A DNA stretch of 9,034 nucleotides from an uncultured Ruminococcus sp. (GCA_902778985.1 CACYZS010000126.1:1-9034); one strand, 5' to 3'. Shown: positions 1 to 7,019, counted from the first letter of the stretch. The notes: a model not told the origin generated them from the letters alone. Numbers and translations: made by a program.

Positions 1-538
1 AGGTCCCGAACACCAGTCCGATGCCGAAGGTGAACGCGACCTGGATCGGAGAGCCGTTGATCAGGTGCCAGAGCCCGAAGAGTAGCGCGGCGAAAACCAC
101 GCCGAGATACTTCCTCTTTTCGAAGAAGGAGACCAGCGTGTCCTGCACGTACACACGGAAGACCAGTTCCTCGACCGGACCGACGAACAGAAAGTATAAG
201 AAAAGGTGATAGACCGTCGCAAACCACGAGAATTCGTAGTGCGGACCGACGAGTGAAAAGCCGCAGAGCGCCGGGATCACCGCGATCAGAAGCGACAGCG
301 TGAGCGCGATCGCCACGCCGATCCCGTACTGACGGACGTTTTTCCAATCGAACTCGAATTTGAGATCGGTCAGTTTCATGGCGATCACCGCCACCGCGCC
401 GATGCCGAGATAGACGAGCGCCTGAAGGGCGATCTTCAGCCACGTCTCCTTGACAGAGGAACACAGTCCGCCGAGAAAGGTGATCCCCGCGATCAGAAGA
501 AGCGCAAGGATCAAGATCGTCGTTCTCTTCTTTTTCAT
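1..538 (-). CDS. CPBP-family intramembrane metalloprotease (partial, 3' end outside window)
   Basis: The reading frame is open from the ATG at 538-536 to the left edge, giving the first 179 residues. Residues 1-30 form a membrane segment after a KKKR start, and further hydrophobic stretches lie near 33-54, 70-94 and 105-120. The family signature is clear: PVEELVFR puts the paired glutamates at E123/E124 and the arginine at R128, followed by FGLWHLING with the metal-ligand histidine at H158. Known members of this family (CAAX protease and bacteriocin-processing Abi proteins) are multi-pass membrane peptidases. The last conserved motif, a second histidine region, would lie beyond the window edge. 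The start is supported by GGAAGAGG just upstream on the minus strand. The gene is divergent from the tetR operon and has its own promoter. Its substrate cannot be inferred from the sequence. Confidence 0.88.
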   Translation of the reverse strand, partial: MKKKRTTILILALLLIAGITFLGGLCSSVKETWLKIALQALVYLGIGAVAVIAMKLTDLKFEFDWKNVRQYGIGVAIALTLSLLIAVIPALCGFSLVGPHYEFSWFATVYHLFLYFLFVGPVEELVFRVYVQDTLVSFFEKRKYLGVVFAALLFGLWHLINGSPIQVAFTFGIGLVFGT

Positions 539-575
539 TCGTTTATCCTCTTCCAAAACCGTTTTTTCCTTTCTT

Positions 576-604
576 ATTATACGCGAAGCGCGGGGGATTT
601 TCAA
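576..604 (-). promoter_or_regulatory. Sigma-A promoter of the CPBP protease gene
   Basis: On the minus strand, TTGAAA (604-599) is separated by exactly 17 bp from TATAAT (581-576). It lies about 40 bp upstream of the protease ATG, with the SD between. The -10 box is perfect and the -35 box matches consensus at 5 of 6 positions. Confidence 0.75.
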
Positions 605-644
605 TCCTTTCCGCAAAAAAACGGTGCGCCGCGCCCGCGTCGGC

Positions 645-659
645 GTTTCACTTTGAAAC
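645..659. repeat. Inverted repeat between divergent promoters
   Basis: GTTTCA and TGAAAC form 6-bp arms around a CTT spacer. The repeat lies between the two divergent promoters, 19 bp upstream of the -35 box of the tetR promoter. A run of six T follows at 662-667. It could be an operator for an activator or a second regulator, or a weak hairpin. No function is assigned. Confidence 0.35.
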
Positions 660-678
660 ACTTTTTTCGTTTTCCCTC

Positions 679-707
679 TTGACACGGGGGTGGAGTGTTG
701 CTATAAT
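679..707 (+). promoter_or_regulatory. Consensus sigma-A promoter of the tetR operon
   Basis: TTGACA (679-684), a 17-bp spacer and TATAAT (702-707) match the ideal housekeeping promoter at every position. Transcription should begin near 713-715, giving a leader of about 115 nt before tetR. No other convincing promoter was seen before the downstream symporter, so this one probably serves the whole 830-6023 operon. A promoter this strong needs repression, which fits the overlapping operator. Confidence 0.85.
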
Positions 708-709
708 AA

Positions 710-735
710 TGATAGACCATCTATCAAAACGATAG
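710..735. promoter_or_regulatory. Probable TetR operator: phased GATAG/CTATC half-sites
   Basis: TGATAGA-CCA-TCTATCA (710-726) is a near-palindrome with 7-bp arms. A third half-site, GATAG at 731-735, pairs with CTATC at 721-725 around a 5-bp spacer. The half-sites start at 711, 721 and 731, so all lie on one face of the helix. They abut the -10 box and cover the expected transcription start. Position and symmetry fit autorepression by the TetR protein encoded just downstream, but binding is inferred. Confidence 0.6.
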
Positions 736-740
736 TGGCA

Positions 741-824
741 ATGCAGAAAAAGAAACCAATACTCCGGTACAAAGTCGCGGTCCTCTGCGGTTGCACCGGA
801 AAGAAAAAACCGAAACGGGGGTAA
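741..824 (+). CDS. Possible 27-codon leader ORF upstream of tetR
   Basis: An ATG at 741 opens a 27-codon frame ending in TAA at 822-824, five bases before the tetR ATG and in a different frame. The product is basic, with lysine clusters at both ends, a short hydrophobic middle (YKVAVL) and a CGC pair of cysteines. Its own SD is weak (AGTGG at 734-738). Its last two sense codons, CGG GGG, contain the G-run that serves as the tetR SD, so translation of the two could be coupled. It may be chance, a regulatory leader peptide or a small protein; nothing recognisable was found. Confidence 0.25.
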   Translation: MQKKKPILRYKVAVLCGCTGKKKPKRG

Positions 825-829
825 CAAAA

Positions 830-1441
830 ATGTCTGTGATGGATGCCAAACGGAATTACGTGATCGAAACGGCGACCAACCTGGTCCTGTCCCGTCCGCT
901 CTCGCGCGTGACGGTGCGCGACGTCGCGCAGGAAGCCGGCGTCGGGGAAGCGACGGTCTACCGCTACTTCTCGACCAAAACCTCGCTGATCGTCGCGTGC
1001 GCCCTGAAACTGCAGGGCGAGGTCTCGCAGTACTTCCTGCGCGAGAGTAAACCGGTCGACGGCTACACCAAACTCGTCAAATTCTACGCGTCCTACGTCG
1101 ATCTGTTCGCGTTCCGCCCCGAACTCTACCGCTTCCTCTACGAGTTCGACGCCTTCTGCGTCGAGCAGCGGGTGAAGGGACTGGACGAGTATTCCGACAA
1201 TCTCGACGTGTTCCGCGACGCCTATCTTGCCGCCTACCGCGAGGGGGTGGAAGACGGGAGCGTCCGCAAGATCCAGAACCCCGAACTTTTCTACTACACG
1301 ACAACCCACGCCGTCCTGTCGCTTGCGAAGAAACTCGCGGTCGAGGGCGGGATCGTCCGGCAGGATCAACTGACCGACCAGATCGGCGAGATCCGGATGC
1401 TGAACGAGACGTTCCTTTATTCGCTTCGAGCGAAAAACTGA
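830..1441 (+). CDS. TetR/AcrR-family transcriptional regulator
   Basis: This 203-residue protein has the usual TetR length and layout. An N-terminal helix-turn-helix lies at about residues 10-50, with recognition region TVRDVAQEAGVGEATVYRYF (28-47); the G37-V38 turn and the YRYF ending are typical. The remaining residues, rich in aromatic and charged residues, should form the helical ligand-binding and dimer domain, whose ligand cannot be predicted. The ATG at 830 was chosen because GGGGG at 817-821 is well spaced from it; the frame also extends upstream to a TTG at 791, but without an SD. The gene is first in an operon with a sugar symporter and alpha-galactosidase. Together with the dyads over its promoter, this suggests a ligand-responsive autorepressor of the operon. 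TetR proteins in sugar operons are less common than LacI or AraC types. Confidence 0.9.
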   Translation: MSVMDAKRNYVIETATNLVLSRPLSRVTVRDVAQEAGVGEATVYRYFSTKTSLIVACALKLQGEVSQYFLRESKPVDGYTKLVKFYASYVDLFAFRPELYRFLYEFDAFCVEQRVKGLDEYSDNLDVFRDAYLAAYREGVEDGSVRKIQNPELFYYTTTHAVLSLAKKLAVEGGIVRQDQLTDQIGEIRMLNETFLYSLRAKN

Positions 1442-1452
1442 GTTTGATCTTC

Positions 1453-1468
1453 CGCCCGCGTGCGGGCG
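1453..1468 (+). other. GC-rich intercistronic hairpin
   Basis: CGCCCGC and GCGGGCG are perfect complements around a GT centre, giving a practical stem of six pairs with a CGTG loop. It lies 11 bases after the tetR stop. No T-run follows, so it is not a standard terminator. It may protect or separate the tetR part of the transcript. Confidence 0.45.
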
Positions 1469-1485
1469 CGTCCCATTCAATTTGA

Positions 1486-1520
1486 AAGGAGAGAAAAGAC
1501 CGGATCGAACCGGATCTTTT
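1486..1520 (+). promoter_or_regulatory. Strong SD separated from the symporter AUG by a hairpin
   Basis: AAGGAGAG at 1486-1493 is the only strong SD before the symporter, but it ends 37 nt upstream of the ATG. Between them, AAAAGA-CCGG (1494-1503) can pair with CCGG-A-TCTTTT (1510-1520): ten pairs, one bulged A and a six-base ATCGAA loop. If folded, this would leave about 10 nt between the SD and the ATG at 1531. The folding is inferred from base complementarity. Confidence 0.5.
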
Positions 1521-1530
1521 CGGTGGCATC

Positions 1531-2982
1531 ATGAAAAGACTGACCAAAAAGCAAATGATCATCTTTGCCGTGGGGCAACTCGGGTGGTCCACGCTGAGCG
1601 GGATCATCAACGCGATGCTCGTGACCTTCTACCTCCCGAGTCAGGAGAACATTGATCTCGGCGCGACGCAGTTCATCAAGCCGGGCTTGATCGTCTTAGG
1701 CGTTCTGACCGTCCTCGGGCTGATCACCGCGGCAAGCCGCATCTTCGACGCCGTGACCGATCCGCTGATCGCCAACCTGAGCGATCGCTGCAAAAGTAAG
1801 CGGGGGCGGCGTATGCCCTTCATGCAGATCGCGGCGATCCCGCTCTCGGTCGTAACGGTTCTGCTCTTCTGGGCGCCGGTCAACGGGATCAGTTCCAAGA
1901 ACGTGGTCTGGGTATCGGTGTTCATCATCCTGTTCTACCTGTTCATGACCATGTACTGCACGCCGTATAACGCCCTGATCTCCGAGTTCGGCAAGACGCA
2001 GGACGACCGGATGTTCATCTCGACCGCCATCTCGCTGACCTTCTTCGCCGGCACGCTGCTCGCCTATTCGCCGATGGTGTTCGCCGGGATCCTGCAGGGT
2101 TCGTTCAGTTTCAATATGAGTTACCGGATCTGCTTCATCGTGCTCGCCGTGATCGCGTGCGTCTGTATGCTGCTCCCGACCTTCCTGCTCCACGAGAAGG
2201 ATTTCGTCGAGACCAAGCCCTCGGGCGTCAATATGTTCCGCGCGCTCGGCAGTACCTTCAAAAACCGCGAGTTCCGCGTCTTCGTCGGATCGGACATTAT
2301 GTACTGGATCGGGCTGACGCTCTTCCAGACGGGGCTGCCCTTCTTCGTGCAGACCTCGATGAAACTCGATATTTCGATGACGATGTACTTTATGGGCGGA
2401 ATGACCGTGCTCTCTGCCGCCTTCTACCCGATGGTTTCGGGGCTGACGCGCAAATTCGGCAAGAAAAAACTGACGGTCTGCGGCTTCCTCGGTCTGGCGC
2501 TGGCGTACCTGATCACGGCGCTGATCAACGTGAATATCCTGCCCGGCGCGGTCTTCGGCGTGGCGATCTGCGTGATCGCCGCCTTCCCGATGGCGCTGCT
2601 CGGCATCATTCCGCAGGCGATCGTCGCCGACGTCGCCGAAGCCGACGGGCGCGAGACCGGCGAGAACAAAGAGGGAATGTTCTTCGCCGCGCGTACCTTC
2701 GCCATGAAGTGGGGACAGTCGATCGCGATGCTGGTCTTCACCTCGCTCGCGATCATCGGGACCACCCAGAACCTCGACGCCAACGACATCACCGCGTCGC
2801 CCCTCGGGCTGCGTCTTGTCGCGGTCGTCGCGATCGCCTTCTGCCTGCTCGGCGCGCTGCTCCTGACCTTCTATAACGAAAAGAAGATCATGCGCACCAT
2901 CACGGAAAAGAAGGACGGAGTGCCCGACGCGCAGGTTGCCGTCGACACGTCCGCCGAAAACGACCAAACGGGGGAAAACTGA
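1531..2982 (+). CDS. GPH-family (glycoside-pentoside-hexuronide) sugar:cation symporter, MFS fold
   Basis: The 483-residue product is highly hydrophobic, and its length fits the 12-helix GPH family. The N-terminal MKRLTKKQMIIFAVGQLGWS is typical. The family signature RIFDAVTDPLIANLSDR (70-86) contains D73 and D77, which correspond by motif to the cation-site aspartates of the melibiose permease MelB, followed by a basic KSKRGRR loop. A second conserved loop, IVADVAEADGRETGENKEGMF, lies near residues 363-383. The tail is charged and cytoplasmic. The protein probably imports a galactoside with Na+ or H+, judging from the alpha-galactosidase gene that begins one base after its stop. The exact sugar is not visible in the sequence. 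The only in-frame ATG near the N-terminus is at 1531, where the nearby SD is weak (GGTGG) and the strong SD lies behind a hairpin. Confidence 0.92.
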   Translation: MKRLTKKQMIIFAVGQLGWSTLSGIINAMLVTFYLPSQENIDLGATQFIKPGLIVLGVLTVLGLITAASRIFDAVTDPLIANLSDRCKSKRGRRMPFMQIAAIPLSVVTVLLFWAPVNGISSKNVVWVSVFIILFYLFMTMYCTPYNALISEFGKTQDDRMFISTAISLTFFAGTLLAYSPMVFAGILQGSFSFNMSYRICFIVLAVIACVCMLLPTFLLHEKDFVETKPSGVNMFRALGSTFKNREFRVFVGSDIMYWIGLTLFQTGLPFFVQTSMKLDISMTMYFMGGMTVLSAAFYPMVSGLTRKFGKKKLTVCGFLGLALAYLITALINVNILPGAVFGVAICVIAAFPMALLGIIPQAIVADVAEADGRETGENKEGMFFAARTFAMKWGQSIAMLVFTSLAIIGTTQNLDANDITASPLGLRLVAVVAIAFCLLGALLLTFYNEKKIMRTITEKKDGVPDAQVAVDTSAENDQTGEN

Positions 2983-2983
2983 T

Positions 2984-4619
2984 ATGAGATGCGTCTTCGA
3001 CCTGTTCTACCGCACGGCGGGAGAGGATCGGACGCTCTCCTGCAGCACCGAAAACGACGACCTTTCGCTTCTGATTTCGGACGGAGCGGGACGGCGCACC
3101 GTCGTTCTGCGCGCGAAGCGCGACCTGACGCTGAGATCCTACCGCGAGACCGAACACGATCTTCCCGCCGGGACGGGAGAGGGACTTTCCGACCTGTTCT
3201 TTCTGAACGGATACCAGTCCTGGACCGACACGAAAGAAACGTATCTTTCGGAGAGCGAACGGGACGTCACGCGGCTTCCGCGCTTCCTGAACGCACGCTT
3301 CGCGTTCGACCGCTACGGCGACGCGACCTTCTTCCGCTACGACAAAAACGTCCTGCACGGCTACGACCTGTTCTACCGCCGCGGGGAGCGCGAATGCTTC
3401 TTTGCCAACCTGAACGGCGAGCGCGCGTTCCTTCTATTCACAGTTGACCGCACGAGCGGAAAAGTGAGTATTATGAGCGACGTCGAGGGCGCGACCGTTT
3501 CGGCGGGGGAGACCTTCACCCTCTGCGACTACCTCTTTGCGAACACGGTTTCGGAGGGGGTTTCGGCGTTTCGTGACGCGTTTCCCCAAAGGAACCCCGA
3601 AAAACTGCTCGGCTACACGTCGTGGTACAACTACTACCAGAACGTCAGCGAATCGATCCTTTCACGGGATCTCGACGCGCTCGACGAGCGGTTCGATCTC
3701 TTCCAGATCGACGACGGCTACGAGACCTTCGTCGGCGACTGGCTGGACGTTGATCCGGTCAAGTTCCCGCACGGGCTCTCTCCTTTCGTCGAGCGGGCGC
3801 ACGACCGCGGCATCCGCGCCGGCATCTGGCTCGCGCCGTTCGTAGCCGAATCCAAGAGCCGCCTGTTTACCGAGCGCCCCGACCTGTTTTATAAGGGCGA
3901 GGACGGCAAACCGATCTGCTGCGGCTCAAACTGGAGCGGCTTCTACGCCCTCGACCTCGATAACCGGGAGGCAAGAGACTATATCCGCCGGTGCCTCGCG
4001 CACTACGTCGACGCCGGGTTCGATTTCTTCAAACTCGACTTCCTTTACGCCGCGTGCCTGCCGAACTATCCCGGGCGCACGCGGGCGCAGGTCACATCCG
4101 ACGCCTTCGCGTTCTTGCGCGAGTGTCTCGGGGACAAACTGATCCTCGGGTGCGGCGCGCCGCTTTTTCCGGCGGCGGGCAAGTTCGACTATATGCGGAT
4201 CGGTCCCGACGTCTCGCTCAAGTTCGACGACGCGTGGTTCATGCGCTTCATGCACCGCGAGCGTGTCTCGACCAAGGTGACGCTGCAGAATACCGTCTAC
4301 CGCTCGCTTTTCGACGGCGTGCTCTTCGGGTGCGATCCCGACGTCTTCCTTCTGCGCGACGACAACCTGTCGCTCTCGTTTGAACGCCGGACGGCGCTCC
4401 TGACGCTGAACGCCCTGTTCGGGCGGCTTGATGACGAGCGACAATATCGCGGCGTACGACGACGAGAAGCGCGATCTGCTCGGAGAGGCGCTGACGCTCT
4501 TCCGGGGCGCCCGCGTCAAGGACTATTGCCGCGAGGGCGACGTGATCCGGATCACCTACGCCCACGCCGGGCACGTCAACGAGATCCTTTACAATACGAG
4601 AAAGGGCATACTGGCATGA
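2984..4619 (+). CDS. GH36 alpha-galactosidase (TmGalA-like), apparent +1 frameshift near 4421
   Basis: This enzyme should release terminal alpha-linked galactose from imported oligosaccharides such as melibiose or raffinose. No signal peptide is seen, so it is cytoplasmic. An N-terminal beta-rich region (about 1-200) is followed by a catalytic barrel starting near GYTSWYNYY (210-218). Key motifs are QIDDGYE (D243/D244), FFKLDFLY with the nucleophile D352, LGCGAPLFPAAG, and RIGPD with the acid/base D409. These resemble Thermotoga maritima GalA as I recall it, including the roughly 60-residue gap between the catalytic aspartates. Reading in the starting frame is good to about 4420, where an extra base in GGG (4421-4423) moves the sensible frame by +1. 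From there GGLMTSDNIAAYD and the expected C-terminus follow, ending at TGA 4617-4619. The repaired length is 544 residues, right for the family. The start has SD GGGGGAAAA and lies one base after the symporter stop. Confidence 0.88.
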
Positions 4620-6023
4620 CCGACAGAACAAAAACCGTGTTCGGCAATCCGATCGATCGCAAGACCGTGAAGAAAGCCGAAAAGTCCAAAGCAAAGTATC
4701 AAAAAAAGTACGGCGACGACACCGACGCCGATTACCGGTTCTCCTATCCCCCGATCGAGCGGCTCGGACAGATCGGGGCGCGCAATATCGTCTTCGGAGA
4801 CGGGCGGGAACCGATGGACGGCAAGCCCCTGATCGTCGGGAATATCCGGATGGGCTTCGGGCATTACCGCATCTCGATCGCGATGGCTTCCTGCGCCCGC
4901 GCGCTCGGCTTCACCCCGTACTGGCTCGACCTCGCGTCGTTCGACGCGACGGGATCGAAGATGATCCGCGAGCAGAACGATCTGTATTCGCTCGCCTCGC
5001 GTATTTCGCAGAAGTCGCGGCTGTTCAACCGCCTGATCTGGGAGCCGCTCAACTCCGAGGGGTTCAAGAAGATCACCTACAACGCCAAGGATCAGAAGAA
5101 CAGCGAACTGCTGGTCCCGCTCTTCAAGAATATCGACAGGGACGTTCCCTTTATCGCGACGCACGTCTGGCCGAGCCAGGCGGCGGTCCACGCCGGTATG
5201 ACGCACGTGGTCAACGCGATCCCCGACAACTGGCCGATGGGGCTTCATCTGTCCGAGGGCGCGATCCACACCGTGCAGACGCCGTTCGCCTATCTCGGGT
5301 ACAAAACCCTCGAGGGATTTGCCAAAACCCCCCTGAAAGGGATCCCGGAAGGGGACCTTCACGCGGTGGGATGCTACGTCGATCACGAACTGCTCTGCCA
5401 TCTGGAAGAGGACAACCGCCTCCGCAAAGAGCGGCGGGGGCGCCGGAGCCGGGGGAGACCTGTTCCTCGGTATGATCGAACACCTGACGCCCTACGTCGA
5501 ACGCGGCGAGGCGGCGCTGTTCATCAATACGGGCGACCACGCCGGGGTGTACGAAAGGCTGAAGGCAAAGATCGGGGCGATCGGCGGCACGCGCTTCTTC
5601 CAAAACGACTTCGACGGGCTGAAACGCTACGCCGAGGAGATCCGCTCAGGCGAAGCCCGGGGCGTTGCGCTGATCTGCGACGACGATATCTTCGCGGCGG
5701 TCTACGCGACCAATCTGCTGATGCCCGTGTCGGATCTGCTGGTCACCAAACCGAGCGAACTCGCCTACTACCCGATCCCCAAACTCTTCATGAAGCACAT
5801 CGGGGGACACGAGGTCTACGGCGCGATTCACGGCAGAGAGTTCGGGGACGCCACCGGCGAATACGCCGATCTTCCCGATCTTCGCCGGGCGCTCGACCGC
5901 CTGCTTTCCGACCGCGAGATCCTGCCGCACTTCTGCGACCGGATCTGCGAGTTGAAGGAGCAGGGTTACTACGACGGCGGCTACCGCTGCGTCCGCCTTG
6001 CGGCGGGCACGGCGACCGAATAA
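4616..6023 (+). CDS. Conserved GT-B glycosyltransferase-like protein of unknown function, apparent +1 frameshift near 5436
   Basis: The ATG overlaps the alpha-galactosidase stop (ATGA), with SD AAAGGG at 4601-4606, so translation is probably coupled. The first 274 residues are in one frame and include a basic N-terminus, then PLIVGNIRMGFGHYRISIAM (71-90), which recalls the glycine/histidine loop opening GT-B enzymes such as MurG and diacylglycerol glycosyltransferases. FIATHVWPSQAA and HVVNAIPDNWPMGLHL follow. At the G-run 5436-5440 the sensible frame shifts by +1 to GAGAGGDLFLG, then ALFINTGDHAG and SDLLVTKPSELAYYPIPKLF, which recalls the GT-B donor-binding region. It ends at TAA 6021-6023. 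The repaired length is about 468 residues. The hydrophobic strand usual before a GGxGAG loop seems short or absent, so bases may also be missing there. I recognise this as a conserved family but know no function; the glycosyltransferase link is inference. Confidence 0.6.
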
Positions 6024-6081
6024 AACCGCGAAAAACCGCAAAAAACCGCAAAAAACCGCAAAAAAACCGCGCAAAAACCGC
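6022..6081. repeat. Phased A-tract tandem repeat, unit about 10 bp (AAAAAACCGC)
   Basis: Six A-runs of 4-7 bases begin at 6022, 6031, 6040, 6050, 6060 and 6073, each followed by CCGC or CCGCG. The unit is 10 bp for most copies, close to one helical turn, which is the arrangement known to bend DNA. The array starts at the stop codon of the operon's last gene and ends at the terminator stem. It may be simple slippage-prone filler or a curved element between two transcription units. Confidence 0.75.
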
Positions 6082-6120
6082 GTCCGGACGGCAGCGAAAG
6101 CGACCGTCCGGACATTTTTT
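6082..6120 (+). terminator. Strong intrinsic terminator of the tetR/symporter/alpha-galactosidase operon
   Basis: GTCCGGACGG (6082-6091) pairs perfectly with CCGTCCGGAC (6104-6113). Inside, after two mismatches, GC-GAAA-GC forms a GNRA-type tetraloop. A then T6 follows at 6114-6120. This closes the operon about 60 bases after its last stop codon. Confidence 0.9.
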
Positions 6121-6140
6121 GTTCTTTCGTTCGGTTTCGC

Positions 6141-6168
6141 TTGACTTTCCATAGCGAAATGGTATAAT
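6141..6168 (+). promoter_or_regulatory. Sigma-A promoter of the sugar isomerase unit
   Basis: TTGACT (6141-6146), a 16-bp spacer and TATAAT (6163-6168) lie 20 bases after the preceding terminator. The transcript should begin near 6175. Its short leader contains a small CGCCG/CGGCG dyad (6185-6197) before the SD AAAAGGAG (6205-6212). Confidence 0.8.
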
Positions 6169-6218
6169 AGGAACGGTAAGGAAACGCCGCGACGGCGGCG
6201 AGAGAAAAGGAGAACAAA

Positions 6219-7019
6219 ATGAAAAACAAACTCGGGATCGCGGCGGCTTGCCTTTCGGGAGTGAAGGAGATCGACGCGCTCGAAATGATCCGCGACGCGG
6301 GGTTCGAGTCGGTCTTCTCGGAAGACAACGATCCGAAAACCGTCCTTGCGATCCGTGAAAAGTGCGACAAACTCGGTCTTGTCTGCGACTCGCTCCACGC
6401 CCCGTGGCGCGGGATCAACGATATCTGGCTCGAGGGCGACGCGTGTAAGCCGCTGCTCGACGGGATCTACCTCTCGGTCGACGCCGCGTCGGGCGCGGGG
6501 ATCCCCGCGATCGTCACGCACGTTTCGTCGGGCTGGTTCCCGCCGAAGATCTCGGAGATCGGCTACGAGCGCTTCGACGCTCTGGTCGACTACGCCGGGC
6601 AGAAAAAGGTCAAACTCGCCTTTGAGAATCTGCGGCGGCTCGGGCACCTCGCGGTGCTGATGGACCGCTACGAGCAGAACCCGTGGGTGGGCTTCTGCTA
6701 CGACTGGGGACACGAGCACTGCTATACCGAGGTCGTCCCGTACATCGCCCTTTACGGCGACAAAATGCTGGTCACGCATATCCACGACAACTTCGGGCGC
6801 GATCACAACGACTATTACGCCGACCCCGACGCGCACCTGATGCCCTTCGACGGCAATATCGACTACGCCGACATCATGACGCGCCTGCGGAAGACCAACT
6901 ACGCGGGCAGCCTGACGCTCGAACTGTTCCGGGAGGGCAAGTATGCCGATACCCCGGACCGCGAGTACCTTGCGATCGCGTTCGAGCGGCTGCAGCGGAT
7001 CGTGTCGCTCGGCAAGTAA
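6219..7019 (+). CDS. Sugar phosphate isomerase/epimerase-like TIM-barrel protein (AP endonuclease 2 / xylose isomerase-like fold)
   Basis: This 266-residue protein has the length and motif order of single-domain TIM-barrel sugar isomerases and epimerases. Candidate metal and substrate residues fall at strand ends: H60 (SLHAPW), H101 (VTHVSSGW), E136 (LAFEN), D162 and H165 (CYDWGHEH), H187/H189 (THIHDN), H206 (DAHLMPFDG) and E235 (LTLEL). In known members, two Glu, an Asp and a His bind a divalent metal used for proton transfer on keto/aldo sugars; E136, D162, H189 and E235 fit that pattern. It has no signal peptide and should be cytoplasmic. The start is well set by AAAAGGAG seven bases ahead. 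The exact sugar is unknown, and family members include myo-inositol and hydroxypyruvate pathway enzymes. It has its own promoter, so a link to the alpha-galactosidase operon is only positional. Confidence 0.85.
   Translation: MKNKLGIAAACLSGVKEIDALEMIRDAGFESVFSEDNDPKTVLAIREKCDKLGLVCDSLHAPWRGINDIWLEGDACKPLLDGIYLSVDAASGAGIPAIVTHVSSGWFPPKISEIGYERFDALVDYAGQKKVKLAFENLRRLGHLAVLMDRYEQNPWVGFCYDWGHEHCYTEVVPYIALYGDKMLVTHIHDNFGRDHNDYYADPDAHLMPFDGNIDYADIMTRLRKTNYAGSLTLELFREGKYADTPDREYLAIAFERLQRIVSLGK

Noticed and set aside
207..215. TGATAGACC, identical to the left part of the tetR operator
   Set aside because: It lies inside the protease coding region without the inverted partner, and a nine-base match is plausible by chance.
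714..829. Possible riboswitch in the tetR leader (TCCGGT 763-768 pairs with ACCGGA 795-800)
   Set aside because: Only one six-pair helix around 26 bases is visible, with no known riboswitch core. A leader ORF explains the region equally well.
1453..1468. Terminator between tetR and the symporter
   Set aside because: The hairpin is strong but no T-run follows, and no new promoter is seen before the symporter.
1696..2967. Long minus-strand open frames opposite the symporter and other genes (also 701-1480, 4589-5401, 5646-7175)
   Set aside because: They are antisense shadows common in GC-rich coding DNA, rich in Arg, Glu, His and Asp with no motifs, and the plus strand has clear genes throughout.
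6022..6081. CRISPR-like array
   Set aside because: The units are 10 bp with no spacers; it is a simple A-tract tandem repeat.
2936..6154. A single continuous frame of over 1000 codons spanning the alpha-galactosidase and GT-B-like genes
   Set aside because: Between about 4421 and 4615 and again after about 5438 it encodes arginine-rich out-of-frame sequence, while the family-like sequence is in the +1 frame. An internal ATGA start at 4616 marks the second gene. It is an artefact of two frameshifts, not a fusion protein.
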